Of a DNA stretch of 64,000 nucleotides, positions 1 through 11,300 are shown one piece after another (the first letter of the stretch is position 1; each line of letters starts with the position of its first letter). Both the position numbers and the translations under genes were made by a program. The stretch lies in assembly GCA_027493525.1 (NCBI GenBank), contig JAOSKN010000002.1, positions 848,288-912,287 of the forward strand, read 5' to 3'. This stretch comes from Planctomycetota bacterium (GTDB lineage Bacteria > Planctomycetota > SZUA-567 > H5-PLA8). Below the pieces are notes generated by a model that was not told the DNA's origin, ran no database searches, and was given only the letters and a program-made list of their open reading frames with translations.

Positions 1-1722
1 CAGCCCGCGCAGGACCTGCCAGGTGCCGTAGAGGTAATTGACGCCCCAGCGCCCGTACCAACTCCCGTCCTTGCACTGGTCCTTCTTGATGAAGGCCAGC
101 GCGCGCTTCACGACGGGGTGTTCGAGCGTGAAGATTTCCGGGGCGATCGTCGCGAACATTTCCAGGCAGCGGCTGGTGAGGTCGGCGGTGGACGGGTCGA
201 TCATCGCGTTGTGATCGGCGAAGGGGACCTTGGTGAGGAAGTCCATGTCGTTGTCGCGGTCGAAGGCGCCCCAGCCGCCGTCGCGGTTCTGCATGCCCAG
301 GACCCAGCGCAGGGCGCGTTCGAGCGCCGCGTCCACCTTGGCGCGCTCGCCCTTGGGGTGCAGGTTGCGCAGCGCCATCATGACCATGATCGTGTCGTCG
401 ACGTCGGGGTAGAACTCGTTCTCGAACTCGAAGTACCAGCCGCTGGGCGGGACGTTGTTCTTCACCGACCAGTCGCCGGGGCGCTTGACCTCCTTGGAGA
501 GCAGCCAGGCCGCGGCCTTCTGGAGCGCCGGGTCGTCGCCGGGGCGGCCGGCGACGGCCAGCGCGTAGGTCCCGATGGCCGTGTCCCAGACGGGGCTGTG
601 GCAGGGCTGGATGCGGATGGTCTCGCCGGCGGGGTCGGGGATCTCGAGCTTGTCCAGTTCGCGGATGCCGTGCTCGATGCGCGGGTCGTCCTCGGGATAG
701 CCCAGGATGCGCAGCGCCAGGACGCTGTTCATCATGGCGGGGAGGATCGCGCCGAGCCCGCCGCTGGCCTCGAAGCGCTCGATCATCCACATCTCGGCGC
801 GCTTGATCGCCAGGCGCCGCGCGGCCTGGATCGGGAAGCGTTCGGCGATCTTCAGCGCGCGGTCGGTGAGCAGGAAGAAGTTGGTCCACGAGAGCGCCCG
901 GTTGTCGCGCGGGAGCGCCAGGTTGGCGTGCTCGCGCCCGCCCACGAACAGCTCGTCCACGTGGCATGCCTTCGGCAGCGGGCAGACGGGCTTGAGCGCG
1001 TAGATCACCGAGAGCGGGACGAAGATCGTCCGCGACCAGCTCGACATCTCGTAGATGTTGATCGGCGACATGCTGGGCAGGAAGATCATCTCGGGCGGGA
1101 TCGCCGGGACGTGCTCCCAATCGTACTGGTCGAAGAACGCCAGGTGGAACTTGGTGTAGGTGTTGGCCTTCGTCGCGCCGCCCAGGGCCAGGATCGCGTC
1201 GCGGCTCTTGAGCATCCGCGGATCTTCGGCCGGCACCCCGGCGATCTTCAGCGCGAAGTAGCTCAATACCGAAAGCGAGATCTCCGCCGGGCCGTGCTCG
1301 TACATCGCCCAGCCGCCCGCCGGGAGCATCTCCTCGAGGATCACCTTCGCGTACTTCGCGACCTTGGGATGGTCGCGCTGCCCGAAGAAGGCCTTGAACA
1401 GGATGAAGTAGCTCTCGAGCGTCGTGTCGGCCTCGAGTTCGGCGACCCAGTAGCCCTCCGCGGACTGCCGCCGCACGAACCACTCCGAACTGGATTGGAT
1501 CGCCGCTTCGACGGCTTCAAGCGCCGGCGTCGGCGCGTCCTTCAGCGAACCGCGGACCGCCAGGGAGCCGCTGGGGGGCGTAAGCGTGACCGGATTCGGC
1601 CCGCCGCCGAACGCGCCTTCCGCGCTCATGGCCAGCGTCAGTCCGGGCATCCCGGTGAGCCATTCGTTCAGCCGCCTTCGCCAGAGGTCTACCGTCAGAT
1701 CATCGAAGTCGCGCCGTGCCAT
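1..1722 (-). CDS. shc: Squalene-hopene cyclase, 3' end cut by the window
   Basis: Cyclises squalene to the hopene skeleton used for hopanoid membrane lipids; a monotopic membrane enzyme with a double (alpha/alpha) barrel. The 574 visible residues contain the catalytic acid motif DVDDT at about residues 440-444 and several QW repeats, among them QNRDGGWGAF and, close to the cut end, GSWYGRWGVNYLYGTW. By comparison with the family, roughly the last 100 residues lie outside the window. The ATG at 1722 is the first plausible start; I see no strong ribosome binding site before it. It is transcribed leftward, 243 bases after the methyltransferase gene ending at 1966, so a promoter of its own is likely. 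Family assignment is firm; the exact triterpene product cannot be read from sequence. Confidence 0.95.
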   Translation of the reverse strand, partial: MARRDFDDLTVDLWRRRLNEWLTGMPGLTLAMSAEGAFGGGPNPVTLTPPSGSLAVRGSLKDAPTPALEAVEAAIQSSSEWFVRRQSAEGYWVAELEADTTLESYFILFKAFFGQRDHPKVAKYAKVILEEMLPAGGWAMYEHGPAEISLSVLSYFALKIAGVPAEDPRMLKSRDAILALGGATKANTYTKFHLAFFDQYDWEHVPAIPPEMIFLPSMSPINIYEMSSWSRTIFVPLSVIYALKPVCPLPKACHVDELFVGGREHANLALPRDNRALSWTNFFLLTDRALKIAERFPIQAARRLAIKRAEMWMIERFEASGGLGAILPAMMNSVLALRILGYPEDDPRIEHGIRELDKLEIPDPAGETIRIQPCHSPVWDTAIGTYALAVAGRPGDDPALQKAAAWLLSKEVKRPGDWSVKNNVPPSGWYFEFENEFYPDVDDTIMVMMALRNLHPKGERAKVDAALERALRWVLGMQNRDGGWGAFDRDNDMDFLTKVPFADHNAMIDPSTADLTSRCLEMFATIAPEIFTLEHPVVKRALAFIKKDQCKDGSWYGRWGVNYLYGTWQVLRGL

Positions 1723-1831
1723 GAGGATCTCCACGAGTCACAAGTGCAGGTCAAGCGATGTGACCTTTGGCTGGGCACATCGCCGATCAAGGCCAATGCC
1801 ACGATGTCCATGTAACTTATCGAGCGAAAGG

Positions 1832-1860
1832 AAGTTAACGCTGTGGTTCGAGCAAGTCAA
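1832..1860 (-). promoter_or_regulatory. Possible sigma-70-type promoter for shc
   Basis: On the minus strand TTGACT (1860-1855) is followed after 17 bases by TAACTT (1837-1832). The -35 box is good and the -10 box poor. It lies about 110 bases upstream of the shc start, in the 243-base spacer 1723-1965, which is clearly more A+T-rich than the flanking genes. The same spacer holds a 7-bp inverted repeat (GTGCGGT at 1883-1889, ACCGCAC at 1905-1911) without a T run. Confidence 0.25.
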
Positions 1861-1965
1861 GAAGTAAGGTCGAGCTGCACATGTGCGGTAACACCCAAAT
1901 AAAAACCGCACGAGAAGTGGGCTCTATATAAAGGACAGAGGAATCGAATCTTGCAGCCTTGGCTT

Positions 1966-2787
1966 CTACCGGTAGCCAACGATATAGGCGAGCCAACCGG
2001 GACAGTTTTCGGCGCGCTTGCGCGGCCGGTAGTCGCTTTCGTCCTCGTCGGTCTCCACATCCCAATAGATCTGGACGTCGCGGAAGCCGGCCAGTTCCAG
2101 CGCGTCGCGGACCTCCGGGGGCGTATAGAGCCGCCAATGGTAACTGAACGCCTTGGGCATCTCGCTCCCGTCGTTGAAGCGGAAATGGATGTAGCAGAGG
2201 GCCATGTTGTCGACGGGGTTGTAGTCGGCCTGGTCCCAGACGTAGGTGAAGCGCCCGCGCGGGCCTTTGACCTTGCGGGGTTCTTCCTTGATCTGCTGGC
2301 TTTCCCAGCCGCCGTAGCAGTCCATGATCATGACGCCGCCGGGGTTGAGGCTGCCGTGTACCATCTCGAGGTAGTCGGCGAGTTCGCGGATGGTGCTGAA
2401 GAAGTAGTAGGAGAAGTTCAGCGCGCAGCAGATGTCGGCCTTGGGGCGGGTGAGGGACCGGACGTCCTGCTGGAGCAGTTCGACGCGGCGCGCGTCGGGG
2501 CCCAGGGGTTCCAGATTGTGGAGGCGGCCCCATTCGAGGGTGGCGCGGTCGAGGTCCAGGGCGATGGCGCGGCGTTCGGGGCGCCCGCGGACCCAGGTGG
2601 CGGCGTTGAGCGCGGTGCCGCAGAAGTCCTCGCGCAGGACCCGCGGCGCCCGGTCGTTGCGCTTGGCAAACGCGCGGGCCATGAACTCGGTTTCGAACTC
2701 GGGGGTCTGCACGGACCATTGGTAGAGCAGGTGCTTGTCCGCGTTCTTTGCGCTCAATTTATGCTTCTGCTTCTTGGATTTGCTCAT
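1966..2787 (-). CDS. Class I SAM-dependent methyltransferase
   Basis: A 273-residue cytoplasmic protein with a Rossmann methyltransferase core. The glycine motif appears as REDFCGTALNA at about 52-62, followed by the acidic strand end ALDLDRATLEWG at about 75-86, LLQQDVRSL, and the post-motif LNPGGVMIMD at about 146-155. The N-terminus is Lys-rich (MSKSKKQKHK). The substrate is unknown; nothing in the neighbourhood fixes it, although hopanoid cyclase is the next gene downstream. It is divergent from the calcium exchanger gene across 162 bases (2788-2949) that must hold both promoters. The ATG at 2787 is the only reasonable start, and the length is normal for a small-molecule methyltransferase. 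Confidence 0.85.
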   Translation of the reverse strand: MSKSKKQKHKLSAKNADKHLLYQWSVQTPEFETEFMARAFAKRNDRAPRVLREDFCGTALNAATWVRGRPERRAIALDLDRATLEWGRLHNLEPLGPDARRVELLQQDVRSLTRPKADICCALNFSYYFFSTIRELADYLEMVHGSLNPGGVMIMDCYGGWESQQIKEEPRKVKGPRGRFTYVWDQADYNPVDNMALCYIHFRFNDGSEMPKAFSYHWRLYTPPEVRDALELAGFRDVQIYWDVETDEDESDYRPRKRAENCPGWLAYIVGYR

Positions 2788-2949
2788 GTCGGCGCGCGCT
2801 CTTCGCTCTGGAGAATGAAAATCGGGGGTTCGTTCTGCGCGTGCGCGGCATTTTTGTCAATCGGAAGTCATGTGGAAATGAACTTTCCTAACCCGCGCGC
2901 CCCTCCATGATGTTGAGCCAATTCGAAGGAACGCGCGAGGATCGCCCAC

Positions 2950-4110
<1,161 letters not shown>

Positions 4111-4282
4111 CTGCCGCCGGCCTCGTCGAAGCTCCGCGCCCAGCGCCGGTGCTCCCAAAGCATCGGCAGCGCGCCGAGGCCTGCGCTGAGCAGGCCGATG
4201 ACGGCCACGCGCGTGTACTGCGGGCGCCTCACGCGGAGTTCGAGGTCTGCCATGGCGCGCCGCTCCCGCCGTGGACCGGACG

Positions 4283-6472
4283 TCAGTTGAAGTGCATGAC
4301 GTGACCGTTCTTGTGGTCCAGGAACCAGTTGAGGGCGGTCCAGAAGATCGCCGCGACGGCCTCGCCGGCGATCATGCCCACGAAGAAGCGCTTCCAGCGC
4401 TGGTAGACCGCGAGCCCGCCGTACTTGACGATGCAGACCTTGATCAGCCAGCCGATCAGGAAGCTGAACCACATCAGCGAGATCGCGCGCTGCCCGGTCC
4501 AGACCACGTATCCGATCGGGTGGGGCCACCAGAAGACGCGGGTGCGCAGCAGCACGAAGAGGAACATCATGGCCATGCCGGCGGCGATCCAGGACAGCGC
4601 CGTCCCGTCGCGCAGCGCGACCTCGGGGACTTCGCTGTTGGGCATGCGCTTGCCGTCCGCGGCGAGCGCGGCGGCCTTTTTCTCGTAGCTGGCCACGGAC
4701 GAGACGCGCTTGGCGATGGCGCCGAATTCCCCGCGCGGGAAGGCCTGAAAGACCCATCCGGCCTGGTTGCCGCCGCCTTCGGCCCGGTAGACGGAGGAGA
4801 AGAAGCCGAAGAAGCCCAGCACCAGCGTCAGCACGACCGAGACGAGCAGCCCGAGGTACAGCGGGCGGCGCTTGACGGCCGCCATGGTCCCGACCTGCAT
4901 CGCCGTGATCAGCGGGATGGTCGGCGCGAGCCGGTAGTAGTCGAAGACCGCGATCCGGCTCCACATCGAAAGCGGCACGAAGGACGCGGCGCCCATCGTG
5001 GCCGGCGGGGCCAGCAGCGTGGACATCTCGATCGGCGAGGTCATGACCTGGGAATAGAAGATGCCGCCTTCGGAGATCAGGCGCATCACGCCGGTCGTCA
5101 GCACGATCAGGATCGTCACGGCCAGGAGCGCGTACGGCAGGGCCACCTGAAACCAGACCAGCCACGCGACCAAGCCGGCGAAGCAGCATGCGAGGAGGCC
5201 CCAGAGCGCCCGCGGCGAGAGGCCCTCTTCGCCGGCGTCGCCCCCGCCTTCCTCCAGCCCCAGCGCCTGCCGCAGCGAATGCTTCAGGTGCCCGCGCGCC
5301 ATCCACACGCCGGCCAGCACCATCGCGATCAGCGCCCCGGTGCCCTGATTGATGAACGTGCCTTGCCAGCCCTTCGTGCTGTACATGAACTCCTGGTGGC
5401 TCTGCCCCATCCCGAAGCTCATGACCGCAATGAGCACGCCCAGCTTCAGGAGCAGGTAGAAGAACCAGAGGCTGAAGCTGATCTCGGTGGAGATCAGGAA
5501 GGTCAGCCCGATGATCGAAGGATAGATCACGAACCAGACCGGATTGAGATGCCGCAGCGGCGGCTCGGTGAGGTACTCCCAGCCGAAGCTCTGGTTGCGC
5601 AGGGGAATCTCGGGCCAGGTCGGCCAGTAGTCCTGCATCGCGTTCCAGCTCTGCAGCGCGAAGACGAGCCCCACGCCCCACCAAGCCAGCGAGTCGCGCA
5701 TGAAGCTGGTCCGGCGCGGGTCGGCGCTGCCCGTGCCCGCGAGGATCTCGTCGGGCACCTGCGCGAGCGGGAAGGGGAGCTTCTCGTGCTCCGACCACTG
5801 CCGGCGCAGCAGCCCACAGACGGCGAAGAGCAGGCCGTAGAGCGCCAGCATCATGACGGCCCAGCGCGCGTACGGGCCGAGCCACGCGCCCCAGGGAATC
5901 TCCTGCCCCTTGGGCAGCCCGGTGTAGAGCCATTCGATGGGGCGCGGTTCGGCCGAATGCGGATCCTCCGGGTCGCGCGGCGCGAAGCCCTCGGGAATGT
6001 GCGGGTGCACGAGCTGATCCCACTGGTTCTCGGGCGCGGCGTAGTAGTACACGCCGGTGGTCTCGGCGGCCAGATACGACATGAACCCGTGGCCGGGAAG
6101 GTGATTGGCGACCATGGTCATGCAGAAGACGAGCACGATGTCCTGGCGCGTGAGCTTCAGCGGGCCGCGGAAGGCCCAGACCAGCAGGTTGCAGAGCAGG
6201 ACCAGGCCAAAAACGGCGAAGATCGCGCTGAACGGGAGCACGTTCAGGGTCATCCGCGTGCCGCAGAGGACGTAGTCGGTGACGGGGATGATCTTGCAGA
6301 GCGCCGCGACGCTCAGGACCCCCACTGCCCAGCCGCGCCAAGTCGGCGCGCTGACGGCGCCGCGGTCGTCCTGGTGCAAGGCCTCGAGCGCCGCCGCGTC
6401 GAAACGCGGCCCGCGCAGCCGGCCGCTGGCGGAATCGTTCGAAGTCGAGCCGGGCGCCGCCGGTTCTGGCAT
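4283..6472 (-). CDS. Large polytopic membrane protein (DUF6785/DUF6784-like)
   Basis: 729 residues with about a dozen hydrophobic segments spread from residue 45 to the C-terminus. I recognise the layout of an uncharacterised planctomycete-rich integral membrane family (annotated DUF6785/DUF6784): a short soluble N-terminus, a first pair of helices, conserved stretches such as VANHLPGHGFMSYL and YYYAAPENQWD around 125-160, then a long transmembrane bundle. The overall shape recalls oligopeptide-transporter-like proteins, so a transport role is a guess only. It is followed closely by the 69-residue membrane protein at 4044-4253, a possible partner. It is divergent from the SDR gene across 205 bases. 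Confidence 0.7.
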   Translation of the reverse strand: MPEPAAPGSTSNDSASGRLRGPRFDAAALEALHQDDRGAVSAPTWRGWAVGVLSVAALCKIIPVTDYVLCGTRMTLNVLPFSAIFAVFGLVLLCNLLVWAFRGPLKLTRQDIVLVFCMTMVANHLPGHGFMSYLAAETTGVYYYAAPENQWDQLVHPHIPEGFAPRDPEDPHSAEPRPIEWLYTGLPKGQEIPWGAWLGPYARWAVMMLALYGLLFAVCGLLRRQWSEHEKLPFPLAQVPDEILAGTGSADPRRTSFMRDSLAWWGVGLVFALQSWNAMQDYWPTWPEIPLRNQSFGWEYLTEPPLRHLNPVWFVIYPSIIGLTFLISTEISFSLWFFYLLLKLGVLIAVMSFGMGQSHQEFMYSTKGWQGTFINQGTGALIAMVLAGVWMARGHLKHSLRQALGLEEGGGDAGEEGLSPRALWGLLACCFAGLVAWLVWFQVALPYALLAVTILIVLTTGVMRLISEGGIFYSQVMTSPIEMSTLLAPPATMGAASFVPLSMWSRIAVFDYYRLAPTIPLITAMQVGTMAAVKRRPLYLGLLVSVVLTLVLGFFGFFSSVYRAEGGGNQAGWVFQAFPRGEFGAIAKRVSSVASYEKKAAALAADGKRMPNSEVPEVALRDGTALSWIAAGMAMMFLFVLLRTRVFWWPHPIGYVVWTGQRAISLMWFSFLIGWLIKVCIVKYGGLAVYQRWKRFFVGMIAGEAVAAIFWTALNWFLDHKNGHVMHFN

Positions 6473-6677
6473 GCGGGTTCCTTGCGTTCCAGGACGCGTC
6501 CGCTTTCTGGAAGAGGTGTCCTTATATACGCCTCGCCCGGGCCGTAAAAGGCATGTTCCGGCGGGGAATCGCGGACCCGCACGATCTTCCGGTGGAGGCG
6601 CCGGAATACTTGCACGATCCTACGCCGCCGGCGAGTCTGGCCTCGTGGCGGCGGCATCCGGGGGGTAAGCTGTAGCC

Positions 6678-7430
6678 ATGGACGCGGATCTTCCCATCGC
6701 CCTCGTTACCGGCGCTTCGCGCGGCATAGGCGCCGCCTGCGCGCTGGCCTTGGCTCGCGGCGGCTGGCGCGTGGCGCTGCAATACCGCGAGCGGGCCGCC
6801 GAGGCCGAGGCGGTCCTGGGCCGGATCCGCGCGGCCGGCGGCGACGGGAGGGCCTTCTCCGCCGACCTGGCCGATCCCGGCCAAGCCGCGGGGCTCGTCG
6901 CGGCCGTCGTCGAGAAGCTGGGCCCGCCCGCCGCCTTGGTCCACGCCGCCGGCGCGATGCTCGAGAAGCCGCTTGCCTTCACGAGCCCGGCCGAGTGGTC
7001 CCGGCTGCTGGAATTGCATGCGCTGAGCGCATGGATCCTGTCGAAGGACATGTTGCGCCACCTGCGCAAGGCTCCTCACGGGCGCGGGCGGATCGTCTTC
7101 GTGGGCAGCTTGGCCGGCGTGACGGGCCTGGGCAACGGCGCGGCCTACGCCGCGACGAAGGGCGCGCTGCACGGGCTGGCGCGGAGCCTGGCGAAGGAAT
7201 GCGCGCGCTGGGGCGCGACCGTCAACGTCATCGCCCCGGGCTACGTCGAGACCGAGATGACGGCGCACCACGACGAGAAACGCCGCGCCGCGAACCTGGA
7301 ATCCATCCCCCTGGGGCGCTACGCGAAGCCCGAAGAGATCGCCGCCCAGGTCGCGCGGCTCTGCGCGCCCGAGGCCGGGAGCATGACCGGGCAGGTGATG
7401 GTTGTCGATGGGGGTATGGGATTGGGGTAG
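6678..7430 (+). CDS. Short-chain dehydrogenase/reductase, FabG-like
   Basis: A 250-residue classical SDR, the usual length for a 3-oxoacyl-ACP reductase-type NAD(P)H enzyme. The cofactor loop TGASRGIG is at 11-18, the structural HAAG motif follows near 95, and the catalytic triad is complete: Ser144, Tyr157 and Lys161 in the YxxxK context YAATK. The C-terminus has the family's IAPGYVETEMT and MVVDGGMGLG motifs. No acyl-carrier or fatty-acid synthesis gene lies beside it, so the substrate remains open between a beta-ketoacyl-ACP and another alcohol/ketone pair. It is convergent with the PhyH oxygenase gene, whose stop lies 25 bases away. Confidence 0.88.
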   Translation: MDADLPIALVTGASRGIGAACALALARGGWRVALQYRERAAEAEAVLGRIRAAGGDGRAFSADLADPGQAAGLVAAVVEKLGPPAALVHAAGAMLEKPLAFTSPAEWSRLLELHALSAWILSKDMLRHLRKAPHGRGRIVFVGSLAGVTGLGNGAAYAATKGALHGLARSLAKECARWGATVNVIAPGYVETEMTAHHDEKRRAANLESIPLGRYAKPEEIAAQVARLCAPEAGSMTGQVMVVDGGMGLG

Positions 7431-7455
7431 CGCCGGCAAGCGCTCGCCGCAGGTC

Positions 7456-8226
7456 TTACTCCTCGATCCGCTCCAATCGGAAGAGCTTGCGCGCGCGCTC
7501 GGAGAGTCCCGCATATGCGGCCTTGGGAATGGCGATGGGCGGATAGTGCGTCTTGAGCCACGAACGCGCATAGATCAGCGCCAGATTGGGGCGCGGCTCG
7601 TTGGAGCGGTTGGGCGTGCCGCGGTGCCAGGCGCGCAGGTCGCGCAGCAGGACGGAGCCGGCGGGCATCAGCACCTTGCGGCTCTGCATGAGCGGCGCGA
7701 GTTTCTTCAGCTCGGCGTTCGGAGGCATGCGGTGCGTGCCGCCGGGCCAGATCTCCAGCGGACCGTTCTCCTCGCGAAAGTCCACCAGGTTGACGTTCAG
7801 GACCAGCCCGTACGCGGGGACGACCAGGTCGCTCTCTGGAAAGAGCGCGTGGATGTCGCTGTGGACCGCCTGGAAGTCGCTGCCGGGCAGCGGGGTGTCG
7901 GAAGCGAAGTACTGGCAGACGCAATCGGCGCCGAGGAGCGCTTCGACGATCGGGAGCGCGAACGGATTCGCGATCAGGCGCGGATCGCTGAACGGCTCGC
8001 GGAACGGCAGATGCATCTGGTAGCGGTTCGCGCCGCGGTTCTGCGGGTGGTCCTCGACGTACGGGAGAAAAACCTCGAAGAACGCTTCGCGCAGCCTCGC
8101 GACGAAGGCCGCGTCCAGGACCCCTTCGAAGACGACGTAGCCGTCGGTGCGAACCAATTCGACGGCGGTGGCGAGAGTCTCCGGGTCGAGGCGCCCGGAT
8201 TGAAGTTCGCGCGGCGGGAGGCGCAT
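7456..8226 (-). CDS. Phytanoyl-CoA dioxygenase (PhyH) family oxygenase
   Basis: Non-haem Fe(II)/2-oxoglutarate-dependent oxygenase of 256 residues with a double-stranded beta-helix fold. The iron triad is visible as His122-x-Asp124 (VHSDIH) and His201 (AWHRGTPNRSNEPRP). An arginine near 212 is suited to bind 2-oxoglutarate. The start at 8226 is chosen over an ATG 12 codons upstream because GGAGG lies 8-9 bases before it. The family hydroxylates many lipids and small molecules in bacteria and the neighbours do not reveal the substrate. It is convergent with the SDR gene and follows the RND pump operon by about 95 bases. Confidence 0.85.
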   Translation of the reverse strand: MRLPPRELQSGRLDPETLATAVELVRTDGYVVFEGVLDAAFVARLREAFFEVFLPYVEDHPQNRGANRYQMHLPFREPFSDPRLIANPFALPIVEALLGADCVCQYFASDTPLPGSDFQAVHSDIHALFPESDLVVPAYGLVLNVNLVDFREENGPLEIWPGGTHRMPPNAELKKLAPLMQSRKVLMPAGSVLLRDLRAWHRGTPNRSNEPRPNLALIYARSWLKTHYPPIAIPKAAYAGLSERARKLFRLERIEE

Positions 8227-8321
8227 GGCGGCAACCCTCCGAGAGGGATCGGCGCCAGCCATCCTACGCAGGGCCCGCGGCCGGGGTCAAATGTACTCGC
8301 GGCCGGCTCGGAACCCGGAAC

Positions 8322-11300
8322 CTACTTCGCGCCGCCCGTCGCGGCGGGTATCGAATCGCGTCCCGAATCCTCGAGCACGACGTCGCGGCCCCAGCCGAAG
8401 GTCTTCTTCAGCGCTTCCTTCATGTCCTCGGCAAGGCTGTAGAAGCAGGGCACGACGAATAGGGTCAGGAGCGTGGAGATGATCATGCCGCCGATGACGG
8501 TAACCGACATCGGGATCCGCAGTTCGGAACCCGGGCCGCTGGCGATGGCGCCGGGAATCGCGCCGGCGATGGTGGCGCAACTGGTCATCAGGATGGGACG
8601 CAGCCGGATGGGGCAGGCGTGGTTCAGCGCGTCGATGACGTTCATGCCCTCCTCGCGCGCCTGGTTGGTGAAGTCCACCAGGAGGATGCCGTTCTTCTTG
8701 ACGATGCCCATCAGCAGGATCACGCCGATCATGCTGTACATGTTGAGCGTCTGCCCGCTCAGGACGAGCGCGAAGAGCGCGCCGGAGACGGCGAAGGGGA
8801 TGGTCAGCAGGATGGTGAAGGGATGCATGAAGCTGTTGAACTGGCTGGCCAGGACCATGTAGGCGATCACGATGCCCAAGCCGAGCGCGAAGAGCAGGCT
8901 CCACTTGGCCTCGTCGAAGACCTGCGACTGTCCCGACAGGACCATGCTGTAGCCGGGAGGCAGGAGTTCGTCGCCCAGGCGGCGGACCTCCTCGAGGGCC
9001 TCGGCCTGGGACCGGCCGGGAGCGGGGTTGGCGGTGAGTTTGACCGCGCGCTCGCGGTTCTCCCGCGTGATCTCCTGAAGCGACGGGCGCATGCGGATGC
9101 CGACGAGTTCCTCCAGCCGCACCAGTCCGCCCTCGCGGTCGCGCACGTAAATGCCCTGGATGTCCTCGGGGCGCACCCGGTCCTCGCGGAGCAGGCGCAC
9201 GCGGACGTCGTAGCGCCGCCCGTTCTGGGTCACCTTGGCGACCTTGCTGCCGCCGACCAGCGCCGAGATCGCGTCGCTGACCGTCTTGGTGTCCACGTTC
9301 AGCGCCAGGAGCCGGTCGCGGCGCGGGGTCACGGAGACCTCGGGCATGCCCACGCGGTAGGAGGTATCGACGTCGACCATCATGCCGGAGTCGCGCATGG
9401 ACTCGGCGAGGTCTCCCGAGAGCGCGCCGAGCTTCTCCCATTCGGGCCCGCGCACGGTGAACTCCACGGAACTGCGGCTGCTGCGCACGCCGGGCAGGCT
9501 CTGCCGCGAGAAGTCGATCGGGAAGACCGAGGTGCCCGGGAAGATGTTCATCTCCTTGCGCAGGGCGTTGATGCAATCCTGCTGGCTCACGGTCCGCTCT
9601 TCGTAGGGCTTCATGGTCAGGAAGATGATGCCTTCGTTGCCCTGCCCGCCGAAGCTGCCGACGATCGAGTAGCTGCTCGTCAGCTCCTCGTGCCGGTCCA
9701 CGATGGCTTCGAGCTGGCGCATGATGTTGTCGGTGTAGTCGATGGAGGAGCCGACGGGGGCTTTCACGGAGATCATGAAGACGCCCTGGTCCTGGGGCGG
9801 GGCCATCTCGCTCTGCAACTGCGGCACCCAGGGCTGCGAAATGCCGAGGCTCTCGGAGATGGGCAGCAGCGAGCCCGCGAAGAAGACCAGGGAAAGCCCC
9901 AGCACCGCCAGGCGCCAGCGCAGGGCATGGCGCAGGACCCAGGCGTAGGCGCGCGTGCACAGTCCCAGCAGCCAGCCCATCGCGCGCTCGACGAAGTTGC
10001 CCCGCTCGCCGACGCGCAGGAACTGCGCGCAGCGCGAAGGAGCCAGCGTCAGCGCTTCCAGCAGCGAGAGCAGCACCGCCACGCTCAGCACCACCCCGAA
10101 CTGGAACAGGAACTTGCCGATGATGCCGTACATGAAGGCGACGGGGAGGAAGATCGCGACGATGGCGAGCGTGGCGGCGAGCGCCGCGAAGCTGATCTGC
10201 TCCGCGCCGTCCTTGGCGGCCGCGACCTTCCCCTTGCCCTGCTCGGCGTGCCGATAGATGTTCTCCAGCACCATCACCGCGTCGTCCACGACGATGCCGA
10301 TCGAAAGGGTCAGCGCCAGGAGCGTGAAGGTGTTGAGCGTGAAGCCGGCGAAGTACATCACCGCGAAGGTGCCCAGCACCGAGACGGGGATGGCCAACAC
10401 GACGTTGAAGGTGGACGAGAGCGAGCCGAGGAAAAGCCAGCAGACCAGCGCGGTCAGGATCACGGCGAGCACGAGGGTCTCCTCGGTCTCGTAGATCGCC
10501 GCGCGGATGTAGGCGGAGCTGTCGTAGCGCACGACCAGGCTCAGGTCGTCGGGCAGGATATTATTCAGTTCCGCGACCCGCTCGTGGCAGGCCAGCGCCA
10601 CCGCGACCGTGTTGGCGCCGTGCTGCTTGATGATGCCCAGGCCCTGGGCGGGCAGGCCGTTGATGCGCGAGATGCGGCGGCGGTCCTCGAAGCCGTTCTC
10701 GACCAGCGCCACGTCGCGCAGGCGGACCGGCGAGCCGTCGATCTCGGCGACGACCAGCCGGCGCCATTCCTCCACGTCGATGGCCTCGCCCTCGATCCGC
10801 ACGTTGGCCTCGCGGTCGCGGCCTTCGATGCGGCCGGCGGGGGCCTCGACGTGCTGGCGCTGGATGGCCGACATCACTTCGTTGACGGTCAGCCCCCGCG
10901 CGTTGAGCTGGTCGGGGTCGATCCAGATGCGGACGTTCCGCTCCAGGTAGCCGCCCATCTGCACGTCGCCGTTCCCGGGGACGGTCAGGAAACGGTCGCG
11001 GAGCAGGTTGCGCGCGATGTCGGCCAGTTCCTGCGGAGAGCGCGGGCCGGTGAGGGCGACCCACAGGATGGGGCGGTCCTCGGGGTTGGTCTTGGTGATG
11101 ACGGGAGGTTCGATGTCCGGCGGCAGGTTGCGCTGGGCGGCCGAGACGCGGGCCTGGACGTCCTGGAGCGCCAGGTCGATGTCGCGCCCGATGTCGAACT
11201 CCGCGGTCACCTCGCAGCGCCCCTGCTGCGCGGTGGAGGAGAGGTTCACGACGCCCTCGACGGCCATTACCGCGTCCTCGAGCACGTCGAGGACCTCGGA

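Noticed and set aside
118-1815. Rightward open frame of 565 codons at the window start
   Set aside because: It lies opposite squalene-hopene cyclase, whose motifs are unmistakable on the minus strand.
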